Shown here piece by piece: positions 16,243 through 24,069 of a DNA stretch of 32,063 nt (its first letter is position 1; each line of letters begins with the position of its first letter). A model generated the notes under the pieces. The model did not search any database, was not told the DNA's origin, and worked only from the letters and a program-made list of their open reading frames with translations. A program made the position numbers and the translations under genes. The DNA comes from Halorubrum halodurans (GTDB taxonomy: Archaea > Halobacteriota > Halobacteria > Halobacteriales > Haloferacaceae): positions 1 through 32,063 of the forward strand of contig NZ_NHPJ01000093.1 in NCBI RefSeq assembly GCF_002252985.1, given 5' to 3'.

Positions 16243-17746
16243 CGTACAGCGCGTGCGGGAGCCGGTCGATTAAGTCCGTCGCCACGAGCCCGTGTCCGTT
16301 CGCCTCCGCGGCCGCGTCGCCCGCGAGCCCGTTCACGTACGCGCCCGCGGCCGCCGCCTGGAACGGGTCCGTTAGAGCCGGCTCCGTCCCCGTCCGAGCC
16401 GTTCGCGGATCCGTTTGAGCCGTTCGCGGATCCGTCTGAGCTGCGAGCGCGCCGACCGTTCCCGCGAGCACGTCCCCGGTCCCGCCGACCGTCATCCCCG
16501 GATTGCCGGTGCGGTTCTGTCGGACCCGCTCCCCGTCGTCGCTCGCGATCACGTCGTACCGCCCCTTCACGAGGATCGTGTGGCCCACCTCGGCGGCGAA
16601 CGCCCGGACGAGGTCCGCCCGCTCGGTCGGGTCCGCGGCGGTCTCGCCGCCCATCCCCCGGAGCTCGCCCTGGTGTGGCGTACAGATCAGCTCGGCGTCC
16701 GTGTCGACCTCGGGCACGACCCGGAGCGCGTCGGCGTCGACGACCGCCCGGCCGGCGAACTCGGCGAGGAACCGCCGAACGAACTCGACCGACGCCGCCG
16801 CGTCCCCCATCCCAGGCCCGATCACGACGACGTCCCGGTCGGCGGCGAGGTCGGCGACCCGCTCGAGGTGATCGGGCGAGAGCCGCTCTCCGGGAAGTCT
16901 TCGGACGATGAGGTCCGCCGAGTACCCCTGGACCTCGTCGGCGACGTTCGCCGGGCAGGCCACCCTGACGAGGTCGGCACCGGCTCGGAGCGCGGCCCGC
17001 GCCGATAGCGCCGGCGCGCCGGTGTAGGGCCCGCCGCCGACGACGAGGACCTCCCCGTTCTCGCCCTTGTGCGAGTCCGGATCGCGCCCGAACGCGAGGA
17101 GGTCGCCCGGCCCGGTGTACCGCTCCGCGGCCGCCGGGATCCCGATGTCGGCCACGGTCACGCCCGCGTCGAGCCGGTCGAGTCCCGGCTTCGCGTCGTG
17201 GAACGTAACGACGCGGTCCGCCTCGACGGCGACCGCCCCGTCCCCCCCGGTCGGCCTTCCCGTGTCGGCGTCGACCCCGGACGGGACGTCGACGGCGATC
17301 ACGGTCGCGTCGAGCGAGTTCACCGCCGCGGCCGCGGTCCGTTCCGGCTCGCGCAGCGCGCCGGAGACCCCGGTACCGAGCATCGCGTCGACGACGACGG
17401 CCGGCGACCCGAGATCGAGGGCGGCGGAGTCGGCGACGGTCTCGGTCGGGACCTCGGCCGCGCGGAGCGCCTCCCAGTTCTCGCGGGCGATGTCGGTCCC
17501 GATCGACTCCGGTCGCCCGAGCAGGTGAACCGTCACGTCGCGGTCGGCGAGGAAGCGCGCCGCGACGAACGCGTCCCCGCCGTTGTTCCCGCGGCCGCAG
17601 ACGAGCGCGACCGCGTCTCCGGGATCGCTCGCCGCCCGGACCTCTTGGGCGACCGCGTTGCCGGACGACTCCATCAGCTGTTTCCGCGGGACGCCGAGCG
17701 CGGCCGCGTTCGCGTCGACGGCCGCCATCCGCTCGCTCGAGATCAT
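16235..17746 (-). CDS. nnrDE: Bifunctional NAD(P)HX epimerase / ADP-dependent dehydratase
   Basis: A 503-residue fusion. The N-terminal YjeF-type epimerase domain has GRGNNGGDAF at 51-60. The C-terminal ribokinase-like dehydratase has the nucleotide motif NPGMTVGGTGDVLAG (about 418-432). It repairs hydrated NAD(P)H. A 21-bp direct repeat encodes an insertion of two QTDPRTA units plus flanking similar residues at about 436-450, which probably loops out on the surface. The gene starts with ATG at 17746. A TTAT element about 26 nt upstream suggests a leaderless transcript that would also carry moaC. Confidence 0.93.
   Translation of the reverse strand: MISSERMAAVDANAAALGVPRKQLMESSGNAVAQEVRAASDPGDAVALVCGRGNNGGDAFVAARFLADRDVTVHLLGRPESIGTDIARENWEALRAAEVPTETVADSAALDLGSPAVVVDAMLGTGVSGALREPERTAAAAVNSLDATVIAVDVPSGVDADTGRPTGGDGAVAVEADRVVTFHDAKPGLDRLDAGVTVADIGIPAAAERYTGPGDLLAFGRDPDSHKGENGEVLVVGGGPYTGAPALSARAALRAGADLVRVACPANVADEVQGYSADLIVRRLPGERLSPDHLERVADLAADRDVVVIGPGMGDAAASVEFVRRFLAEFAGRAVVDADALRVVPEVDTDAELICTPHQGELRGMGGETAADPTERADLVRAFAAEVGHTILVKGRYDVIASDDGERVRQNRTGNPGMTVGGTGDVLAGTVGALAAQTDPRTAQTDPRTARTGTEPALTDPFQAAAAGAYVNGLAGDAAAEANGHGLVATDLIDRLPHALYDE
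16396..16437. repeat. 21-bp direct repeat, two copies, within nnr
   Basis: Units 16396-16416 and 16417-16437 differ by one base (GAGCCGTTCGCGGATCCGTT then T versus C near the end). They encode QTDPRTA twice in the dehydratase domain, preserving the frame. Confidence 0.85.
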
Positions 17747-17770
17747 ATCGGCGATCCGCGGGTGACGGGC

Positions 17771-17774
17771 ATAA
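17771..17774 (-). promoter_or_regulatory. TATA-like element for nnr-moaC
   Basis: On the minus strand the segment GGTTATGC (17769-17776) is centred 26-27 nt upstream of the ATG at 17746, consistent with a leaderless transcript. Confidence 0.45.
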
Positions 17775-17817
17775 CCGTGGTGGCCGCCGGCCCGCCGGAC
17801 CCCGATCCGGGCCGCGG

Positions 17818-18711
17818 CTACGAGAGATGGCGGACGAGCGCGTCCGTCACCGCCTCGCGCTCGTGGTGGACCCAGTGTGAGGCGTCGGGGAACGTTCGGA
17901 GACGGGCGTCATCGCAGTACCCGACGCTGTCCTCGGCCATCGAGGGGAGGAGCGCGACGTCGTCTGCTCCCCAACAGATCAGCGCCGCCGGGGAGACGAC
18001 GTCCTTCGACGGGGGTTCGGACCGACGGAATCCCCGGTACCAGTTGACTCTGGGCTCGACGCCCGTGTGCCGCCAGGCGGCCCGGTAGCGTTCGATCGTC
18101 TCCTCGTCGAACGTGCCGGGGTTCGACGTCACCTCGAGCGACTCGACCATGTTGGCCATGTCGTTCCGCCCCAACGCCCACTCGGGAAGCGCCGGCAGCT
18201 GATAGAACCACACGTACCAGCTCCGGAGGATCTGTCGGAGGCTGGACCGCAAGGTCTCTCGATACACCGTCGGGTGCGGGACGTTGAGTATCCCGAGCCG
18301 GTCGACGACGGAGGGCCGACGGAGCGCCACGTTCCAGGCGACGAACCCGCCGAAGTCGTGCCCGACGACGTGAGCCGACTCTCGACCCTCGCTGCGGATC
18401 AGTTCACGGACGTCGGCCGCGAGCTCGGAGAGCCGATAGGCGTCGATCCCGTCGGGTGCCTCGCTCAGATTACACCCCCGCTGGTCCGGGACGAGCACGC
18501 GGAACCCCGCCTCGACGAGCGGGCCGATCTGGTCGCGCCACCCGTACCAGAAGTCCGGGTGACCGTGTAACAGGACGACCAGCGGGGCGTCGGGGTCGCC
18601 GGCGGTCACGACGTGTAGCCTGACGCCGTTCACCTCCCGGTGGCCGGACTCGACGTCCGGGTCGGTCAACAGCGATGCGTCGGTGTCGATGTGCGTCTCG
18701 GTGGGTGACAT
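17818..18711 (-). CDS. Alpha/beta hydrolase, epoxide-hydrolase-like
   Basis: A 297-residue protein starting at ATG 18711; upstream in-frame codons are Arg-rich and unlikely to be translated. The oxyanion-hole motif HGHPD is at 49-53. The nucleophile elbow GHDFGG places Asp119, not Ser, as nucleophile, which indicates epoxide hydrolases or haloalkane dehalogenases. A cap region has FYQLPALPEWAL, a typical cap-tyrosine segment. The acid lies in CWGADDVALL and the histidine in ASHWVHHE. The HGxP oxyanion hole favours epoxide hydrolase over dehalogenase. It follows the HTH-10 regulator on the same strand after 199 bp, so control by that regulator is possible but unproven. The substrate is unknown. 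Confidence 0.85.
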   Translation of the reverse strand: MSPTETHIDTDASLLTDPDVESGHREVNGVRLHVVTAGDPDAPLVVLLHGHPDFWYGWRDQIGPLVEAGFRVLVPDQRGCNLSEAPDGIDAYRLSELAADVRELIRSEGRESAHVVGHDFGGFVAWNVALRRPSVVDRLGILNVPHPTVYRETLRSSLRQILRSWYVWFYQLPALPEWALGRNDMANMVESLEVTSNPGTFDEETIERYRAAWRHTGVEPRVNWYRGFRRSEPPSKDVVSPAALICWGADDVALLPSMAEDSVGYCDDARLRTFPDASHWVHHEREAVTDALVRHLS

Positions 18712-18850
18712 CGGTGGGTGCCTCCGGTGACGACCGCGTTCGACGTTCGTGTCACGAACGGGAACCGGCCTCTCGGACGAGTGATCGTAGACGACGGAGC
18801 CGCATACGACGACTGCCACATCCGTGGGGTGACTTTTAGGTCCGCGAACC

Positions 18851-18896
18851 GCCCGCACGACGGGCCCACGTCGTGGACGGCGGCGCCCCACGTGGG
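18851..18896. other. Two inverted repeats downstream of the HTH-10 gene
   Basis: GCCCG-cacga-CGGGC lies at 18851-18865, and CCCACGT (18865-18871) pairs with ACGTGGG (18890-18896). They fall in the 199-bp gap between the regulator stop and the hydrolase start. They could be transcript-end hairpins of the regulator or part of the hydrolase leader. No T-tract follows on the minus strand. Confidence 0.4.
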
Positions 18897-18910
18897 AGAC
18901 GGCGGCCGAC

Positions 18911-19567
18911 TCACCGAACGATCTCGCCGAACACGCGCGCTTCGACCTTGCGGAGGTGCTCGCCGACCGTCCCCGGAGCGATCCCGACGACCTCGCTGAC
19001 GTCCTCCAGCGACGCCCGCCGGGGTTCGCTGTAGTAGCCGAGATCGACCGCCGTCTCGAGCACCTCCTCCTGGCGGGACGTGATCAGTCTGGTGAACGAC
19101 GAGCCGTCGGCCTCGTACGCTCCGGTTTCGAGGATCTCGACCGAGACGTACTCCGCCTCCTCGACGCGCGCGTACAGGTTCTTGAACGTCTCGTCGGTCC
19201 CCAGATACGTCACCTTCAGCCGGTCCTCGGCGGTGAACCGGATCGGCGTGTCGACCACGAGAAACGAGTCCCGTTGGAGCTCGAGCGCCCGGCGAACCGG
19301 CTCGGTCGGTTCGAACTGGCTCACCGCCATCCAGCGGTCCGCGCCGGCGGTGAGGTAACTGATGACGTGGGGCGACTCCTCCATGATCCGTCTGTACCGC
19401 TCCTGACTGCCGCTCGCCTCCGCGAACAACAGCACGGTATCGTCGGCGAGAAGCTCCACGTAGTGGATGGCCCGCCGTTCGATGGCGGGATCGTCCGTCA
19501 GCTTCCCCCCGAGCGGGTGGAACGCGCCGCCCCCGCTCGGCTCGATCGACATCGTGAGATACCGCAT
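18911..19567 (-). CDS. HTH-10 (Bat/bacterio-opsin activator-like) transcriptional regulator
   Basis: A 218-residue protein. The start ATG at 19567 is supported by a GTTTAG element centred 27 nt upstream and by the onset of conserved-looking sequence. The N-terminal two-thirds is an alpha/beta sensor-like region typical of haloarchaeal Bat-family regulators. The C-terminal 60 residues (from EEVLETAVDLGYYSEPRRAS through GIAPGTVGEHLRKVEARV) are the HTH-10 DNA-binding domain. It is divergent from nuoCD over a palindrome-rich 112-bp gap, making nuoCD its likely target. The effector is unknown. Confidence 0.9.
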   Translation of the reverse strand: MRYLTMSIEPSGGGAFHPLGGKLTDDPAIERRAIHYVELLADDTVLLFAEASGSQERYRRIMEESPHVISYLTAGADRWMAVSQFEPTEPVRRALELQRDSFLVVDTPIRFTAEDRLKVTYLGTDETFKNLYARVEEAEYVSVEILETGAYEADGSSFTRLITSRQEEVLETAVDLGYYSEPRRASLEDVSEVVGIAPGTVGEHLRKVEARVFGEIVR

Positions 19568-19590
19568 ACGACGACGTAACGCGTGTCGAA

Positions 19591-19597
19591 CTAAACT
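19591..19597 (-). promoter_or_regulatory. Leaderless-type promoter of the HTH-10 regulator
   Basis: On the minus strand GTTTAG is centred about 27 nt before the ATG at 19567, predicting transcription from the start codon itself. Confidence 0.5.
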
Positions 19598-19612
19598 CTC
19601 ATGGACGCCCCT

Positions 19613-19662
19613 CTTATATTCCACCAGTGGTGAGGCAGCGTGCCTACCGCCCTCCGGCGGTA
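19613..19662 (+). promoter_or_regulatory. nuoCD control region: TATA plus three consecutive palindromes
   Basis: TTATAT (19614-19619) predicts a start near 19643. Downstream follow CACCA-G-TGGTG (19622-19632), AGGCA-GCG-TGCCT (19633-19645) and TACCGCC-CTCC-GGCGGTA (19645-19662), with arms of 5, 5 and 7 bp and no mismatches. The first two lie between TATA and start, as expected for repressor or activator sites. The third would be a hairpin at the 5' end of the transcript. Confidence 0.6.
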
Positions 19663-19679
19663 ATCGACTCCCGTGAACG

Positions 19680-21320
19680 ATGCAACGCCACGAACGCCCG
19701 CCCGCCGGCCGACCCGTGGAATCGGCGGTCGCGACGCTTCCGGACGACGCCGTCGTCGACCGCGGATCGCACGAGAACGCGCCCGCGATCGTCATCCGGG
19801 CCGACCGCGTCCGTGAGGTCCTCTCGATGCTTCGCGCGGAGGCGGGACTCGATCACTGCTCGTGCGTGACCGCACAGGAGCGCGAGGACCGCTTCGAGAC
19901 CATATACCACCTCACCGACTACGACGACCGGACGCGGGAGCTGTCCGTCGTCGTCCCGACGGCGGCCGACGACCCCGTCAGCGAGTCGGCCGCGGCGGTC
20001 CATCGAACGGCCGAGTGGCACGAACGGGAGGCGTACGACCTCGTCGGGATCGAGTACGACGACCACCCCGACCTCCGCCGGATCCTGCTCCCGGAGACGT
20101 GGAAGGGCCACCCGCTCCGGGAGGAGTACGACCGGGACCGGCCGCAGATCGTGGCGCTTCGCGAGCACGCCAACCCGATCAGCGACGACCGCCGGGAGGG
20201 TGACACCATGTTCCTCAACGTCGGCCCCCACCACCCCTCGACGCACGGGGTGCTCCATCTCGAGGTCGTCCTCGACGGCGAGGAGGTGGTCGACGTGGAT
20301 CCGGACGTCGGCTACATCCACCGCTGTGAGGAGCAGATGTGTCAGGAGAGCACCTATCGCCACCAGATCATGCCGTATCCCGACCGGTGGGACTGGGGCG
20401 GCGCCGGCCTGCTCAACGAGTGGGCGTACGCCCGCGTCATCGAGGACCTCGCGGACGTCGACGTCCCCGAGTACGCGCAGGTGATCCGGACGATGAGCGC
20501 CGAGCTGTCGCGCGTTCTCTCGCACCTGCTGTTCGTCGCGATGTACGCGCTGGACGTGAGCGGCGAGTTCACGGCCACCTTCATGTACGGCTTTCGAGAC
20601 CGGGAGGCCGTCCAGGACGTCCTGGAGGCGTTGACCGGCCAGCGGATGATGTTCAACTACTTCCGGGTCGGCGGCGTCGCGTGGGACCTCCCCGAGCCCC
20701 GCGAGGAGTTTCTCCGGAGCGTGCGGTCCCTCACCGACGAGCTGCCGCGGAAGCTCGACGAGTACCACGACCTGCTGACGAGCAACGAGACCTTCCAGCT
20801 CCGGTGTGTCGACACCGGCGAGCTGCCGCCCGACGTCGCGAAGGCGTACGGCGTCACCGGACCGGTCGCCCGCGGGTCCGGCATCGATTACGACCTGCGA
20901 CGGGACGACCCCTACGGCTACTACGACGAACTGGACTGGAACGTCGTCACCGAGGACGGCCGCGACAACTTCTCTCGGGTACTCGTCCGACTACGGGAGA
21001 TCGAGGAGTCGGCGGCCATCGTCGAGCAGTGCGTCGACCTCCTCGCGGACTGGCCGGAGTCGGAGCGCGTCTGCCAGGCCAACGTTCCGCGGACGCTGAG
21101 GCCGTCCGGCGAGTGCTACAGGGCCGTCGAGGGCGCGAAGGGGGAACTCGGGATCTACGTCCGCGCCGACGGCACCGAGACCCCCGCACGGTTCAAGATC
21201 CGCGGGCCGTCGTTCTCGAACCTCTCCGCGCTCCCGGCGATGGCGGAAGGCGAGTTCGTCGCCGACCTCGTCGCGACCCTCGGGAGCCTCGACACCATCA
21301 TGGGCGAGGTGGACCGATGA
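19680..21320 (+). CDS. nuoCD: NADH-quinone oxidoreductase subunit C/D fusion, stand-alone copy
   Basis: A 546-residue fusion, normal length for haloarchaeal NuoCD. The NuoC part (about 1-165) has RTAEWHEREAYDLVGIEY and the 30-kDa signature ending GHPLREEY. The NuoD part begins with GPHHPSTHG at 182-190, continues with YIHRCEEQMC and MPYPDRWDW, and ends in KGELGIYVRADG and FKIRGPSFSNL. These subunits form the quinone-proximal peripheral arm of complex I. No nuoA, B, H, I, J, K, L, M or N gene is adjacent, whereas haloarchaea normally have a contiguous nuo operon, so this is probably a paralogue. It is divergent from an HTH-10 regulator and overlaps the next gene by ATGA. Confidence 0.92.
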   Translation: MQRHERPPAGRPVESAVATLPDDAVVDRGSHENAPAIVIRADRVREVLSMLRAEAGLDHCSCVTAQEREDRFETIYHLTDYDDRTRELSVVVPTAADDPVSESAAAVHRTAEWHEREAYDLVGIEYDDHPDLRRILLPETWKGHPLREEYDRDRPQIVALREHANPISDDRREGDTMFLNVGPHHPSTHGVLHLEVVLDGEEVVDVDPDVGYIHRCEEQMCQESTYRHQIMPYPDRWDWGGAGLLNEWAYARVIEDLADVDVPEYAQVIRTMSAELSRVLSHLLFVAMYALDVSGEFTATFMYGFRDREAVQDVLEALTGQRMMFNYFRVGGVAWDLPEPREEFLRSVRSLTDELPRKLDEYHDLLTSNETFQLRCVDTGELPPDVAKAYGVTGPVARGSGIDYDLRRDDPYGYYDELDWNVVTEDGRDNFSRVLVRLREIEESAAIVEQCVDLLADWPESERVCQANVPRTLRPSGECYRAVEGAKGELGIYVRADGTETPARFKIRGPSFSNLSALPAMAEGEFVADLVATLGSLDTIMGEVDR

Positions 21321-21610
21321 CGGGGACCTCGATCCCGTGGGGGACCGACTCCGACCAGCGGGTGACCTGTATCGCCTGTGGCGAGACGGTCGACCGGGGG
21401 GACGCCCGCGAGTACGACAAACACGGCGACCGCTGGAGTCGCGAGGGCAAGACGTTCGAGTACCTCTGTAAGCCGTGCGACCGCGACCGCTGTCACCAGA
21501 ACCGCGACGGCCTCGAGGAGACGCTCGTGGCGGCCGGCGCCGGCCGCACGGACCGCGAGACGTTCCTCGAGCGGTACTGCGAGCTGACGATCGATGACGA
21601 CCACGACTGA
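21317..21610 (+). CDS. Small zinc-ribbon-like protein coupled to nuoCD
   Basis: A 97-residue protein whose ATG (21317) overlaps the nuoCD stop by four bases (ATGA). Putative metal ligands are Cys18-x2-Cys21 (CIAC) and Cys51-x2-Cys54 (CKPC), followed by Cys59-His60. The middle contains EYDKHGDRWSREGKTFEYLC. It resembles a conserved haloarchaeal family of small zinc-binding proteins of unknown function. The overlap suggests it is made together with NuoCD; assembly help or regulation is speculation. Confidence 0.82.
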   Translation: MTGTSIPWGTDSDQRVTCIACGETVDRGDAREYDKHGDRWSREGKTFEYLCKPCDRDRCHQNRDGLEETLVAAGAGRTDRETFLERYCELTIDDDHD

Positions 21611-21653
21611 CCGAAGTACCCACGATCGACGGACACTGACCACGACTGACCGA
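21599..21653. repeat. 16-bp perfect direct repeat flanking a gene junction
   Basis: GACCACGACTGACCGA occurs at 21599-21614 and again at 21638-21653, 39 bp apart. The first copy contains the stop codon of the zinc-ribbon gene; the second ends on the first base of the methyltransferase ATG. Confidence 0.85.
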
Positions 21654-22342
21654 TGACACGGACGAGCACCCGCCACGACCACGACGAGACGGAGGCCGAC
21701 CCGGCGTCGAACCGACCGATGTCGGTTTCGGCCATCAGGGAATCGTACGACGAGTACGCCGACCGTATGTCCCGGTTCGAACCCGTCGATCGCGTCCTCC
21801 TCGGGCGCTATCGCCGGGCCCGGTTCGGAGACCTCGACGGGCGAGTGTTGGACGTCGCCTGTGGCACCGGGACCAACTTCCGGTATCTGCCGGACGCGGT
21901 CGACCTCGTCGGGATAGACGTCAGTCCCGAGATGTTGGCGAACGCCGAGGAGACGCTCGCCGACCTCGACCGGAACGGGACGCTCCGTCGAATGGACGCC
22001 GGGGACCTCGAGTTCCCGGCCGACAGCTTCGACGCGGTGATCTCGGCGCTGTCGACGTGTACGTTCCCCGATCCCGTCGCCGCGCTTCGGGAGATGGACC
22101 GGGTCTGTCGGCCGGACGGGACGATCCGTCTCGTCGAGCACGGCCTGAGTGACGTATGGCCGATCGCCCGGTTCCAGGAGTGGCGCGCCGACGCGCACTA
22201 CGCGAAGAGCGGCTGTCGCTGGACCCAGGAACCGCGAGAGCTCGTCGAGAGCGCGGGCCTCCCGGTCGAAGACGTGTCGACCGGACCGTTCGGGATGATC
22301 ACCACCCTCGAGGTGACCCCGACTCGGAACGCCGAACCGTGA
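21653..22342 (+). CDS. Class I SAM-dependent methyltransferase
   Basis: A 229-residue protein with the SAM-binding motif I VLDVACGTGTN (65-75), an acidic motif after strand 2 (GIDVSPEM) and motif AGDLEFPADSFDAVIS. It resembles UbiE/MenG-like and phospholipid N-methyltransferases. The tail includes a Trp/His-rich segment (FQEWRADAHYAKSGCRW). An ATG at 21719 would remove a polar N-terminal tail of 22 residues and is a reasonable alternative start. The substrate is unknown. A quinone methylation role would suit the NuoCD neighbour but is only a guess. Confidence 0.85.
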   Translation: MTRTSTRHDHDETEADPASNRPMSVSAIRESYDEYADRMSRFEPVDRVLLGRYRRARFGDLDGRVLDVACGTGTNFRYLPDAVDLVGIDVSPEMLANAEETLADLDRNGTLRRMDAGDLEFPADSFDAVISALSTCTFPDPVAALREMDRVCRPDGTIRLVEHGLSDVWPIARFQEWRADAHYAKSGCRWTQEPRELVESAGLPVEDVSTGPFGMITTLEVTPTRNAEP

Positions 22343-22384
22343 CGGGGCCGCCCGCCGACGCCTCGGAACCGCTCGTCGCCGGGA

Positions 22385-22403
22385 CCCCCGTGCCGATCGG
22401 GGG
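22385..22403. other. GC-rich inverted repeat after the methyltransferase
   Basis: CCCCCG-tgccgat-CGGGGG (22385-22403) has perfect 6-bp arms and a 7-nt loop, 43 bp after the methyltransferase stop. No T-run follows, so a terminator role is doubtful. Confidence 0.4.
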
Positions 22404-22463
22404 GCGTCGATCCGGGCTCCGGTTCCGGATCGCTTTCGTGGGATAGTGATGGTACGTTGACTC

Positions 22464-23918
22464 ATGACGGACCTCCTGATTCACGACGCGATCGTCGTGA
22501 CGATGGATCGGGAGAACCGCGTCCTGGAGAACGGCTCGGTTCGGGTGAGCGACGGAACGGTTTCGTCGGTCGAACCGACCGACCCCGCGGACCGGGACGC
22601 GACGGCGTCCCGCGTGATCGACGCCGACGGGAAGGTCGTGATGCCCGGCCTCGTCGACGCCCACCGCCACACCGACTTCACGCTCGTCCAGGGGCTGTTC
22701 AGCGAACTCGCCGGCGACGAGCTGCTCACGGAGGCGCTCTCGTTGTACCACACCGCCGAGTCGGCTCTCGGGGAGTCGTTCTTCGAGGCGGGGTGGCGGC
22801 TCGCCTGTCTGCGTCAGCTGACGCACGGCGTGACCACCGTCAACGCGATGGACTTCACGCCGGCTATCGGGGCGGAGGCGATCGGCGATGCCGGGCTACG
22901 CGGCGTGATCGGACCGGAACTCGCGGACCTCCTCGATCCGGCGCCGGCGGACGAGCAGATCGCCGACGCCCGGCGGTTCATCGAGACGTATCACGGCAGT
23001 CACGGCGGGCGCGTCACGGCGAGCATCGCGCCGGGCGGGGAGGCCGGCTGTTCGCGCGAGCTCTGGGAGGGCGTGGCCGACCTCCGGGCGGCGTATCCCG
23101 ACCTGCGGCTCCATACACACCTGTACGACTCCGCCGCGGCCGACACGATGGCGGCCGGAAGCGGGGCCTCCGACCCGCTCGACCTGCTCGACCGGTACGA
23201 CCTCCTCGACGAGCGGACGCTGCTGACCCACCTGCTACACGCGGACCGGGACGACGCCGGGCGGATCGCCGAGAGCGGCGCGCACGTGCTTCACTGTCCG
23301 ACCGTGTACAGCTACTTCCGGTCCGGCGGGCGAAGCTGGTTCCCCCTCCCGTCGCTCTCGGAGTTCGGCGCGAACGTCGTCATCGGCCTGGACGACCCCT
23401 TCTGGTTCGACTCGTGGGACCTGATCCAGGAGGCCAAACACGCCCGGCTCCTGTCGAACTACGAGTACGGCTCCCAGCAGTGGTCCTCCTACGACCTGCT
23501 CGAAGCGATCACCGTCGACGCCGCACGCGCGCTCGGGCTCGACGACCGGATCGGGAGCCTCGAACCCGGCAAACGCGCCGACCTGATCGTCGTCGACGTC
23601 GACACCCCGCGACACCGACCGTTCAGCAACCTCCCGTCAGTGCTCGTGAACACGGTCACCGCCGGGGACGTCGAGACGGTCGTCGTCGACGGCCGGGTCC
23701 TCATGGCCGACCGGTCGGTCGAGTCGATGGACGTCGAAAGCGTCCGAGCGGCCGCGACGCGGGAACGGGAACGCCTCGAGAGCCGTACCGGCTGGGAGAC
23801 CTCCCTGGCCGGCAGCACGCCGCCGGACGAATCGATACTCCGGCGGGTGTCGTCGCGCGCCCTGCTGCGAGCGGCGAGGCAGTACGGGCGTGGTGCCCTC
23901 GCGCGCTGGGTGCGGTAG
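22464..23918 (+). CDS. Amidohydrolase, cytosine deaminase/chlorohydrolase-like
   Basis: A 484-residue metal-dependent hydrolase with a composite beta-sandwich and TIM barrel. Metal ligands are seen in DAHRHTDF (His67, His69), in HTHLYDS (about residue 217) and in THLLHAD (about 255). The usual catalytic aspartate lies in GLDDPFWFDSWD (about 310). The C-terminal LEPGKRADLIVVDVD is the classic end of the family. Relatives deaminate or dechlorinate purines, pyrimidines, S-adenosylhomocysteine or triazines. The LDDPFW segment differs from the common GTDG form, so the substrate cannot be predicted. The last 35 residues are basic and helical, unusual for this acidic proteome. Confidence 0.88.
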   Translation: MTDLLIHDAIVVTMDRENRVLENGSVRVSDGTVSSVEPTDPADRDATASRVIDADGKVVMPGLVDAHRHTDFTLVQGLFSELAGDELLTEALSLYHTAESALGESFFEAGWRLACLRQLTHGVTTVNAMDFTPAIGAEAIGDAGLRGVIGPELADLLDPAPADEQIADARRFIETYHGSHGGRVTASIAPGGEAGCSRELWEGVADLRAAYPDLRLHTHLYDSAAADTMAAGSGASDPLDLLDRYDLLDERTLLTHLLHADRDDAGRIAESGAHVLHCPTVYSYFRSGGRSWFPLPSLSEFGANVVIGLDDPFWFDSWDLIQEAKHARLLSNYEYGSQQWSSYDLLEAITVDAARALGLDDRIGSLEPGKRADLIVVDVDTPRHRPFSNLPSVLVNTVTAGDVETVVVDGRVLMADRSVESMDVESVRAAATRERERLESRTGWETSLAGSTPPDESILRRVSSRALLRAARQYGRGALARWVR

Positions 23919-23957
23919 CCGGGTCTCACGGGGGGACCGATCGAAGGCGGACGAGCG

Positions 23958-23984
23958 AATTTTATATTGCGACATACGATTTAC
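23958..23984. promoter_or_regulatory. Intergenic motif copy A (TATATTGCGACATACGAT type)
   Basis: AATTTTATATTGCGACATAC (23958-23977), continuing GATTTAC, sits in the gap between the amidohydrolase and the metallo-hydrolase. It shares the 12-mer GCGACATACGAT with the copy at 27687-27698 and resembles the inverse-oriented copy at 29721-29750. Its core is an imperfect palindrome. Confidence 0.55.
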
Positions 23985-24040
23985 TCGATCGGGATCGGAC
24001 ACGGATTCGTCCCCCGACGGTCGCCGCCGACTCCGGAACG

Positions 24041-24046
24041 GTTAGG
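24041..24046 (+). promoter_or_regulatory. TATA-like element for the metallo-hydrolase gene
   Basis: GTTAGG is centred about 27 nt before the ATG at 24070, compatible with a leaderless transcript, though its sequence is a weak TATA match. Confidence 0.35.
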
Positions 24047-24069
24047 GGGCCACCGAAAGAGACCCACAC

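Noticed and set aside
22385..22403. Intrinsic terminator after the methyltransferase
   Set aside because: The hairpin is clear, but no T-tract follows, and archaeal termination depends on T-runs rather than hairpins; it is recorded only as an inverted repeat.
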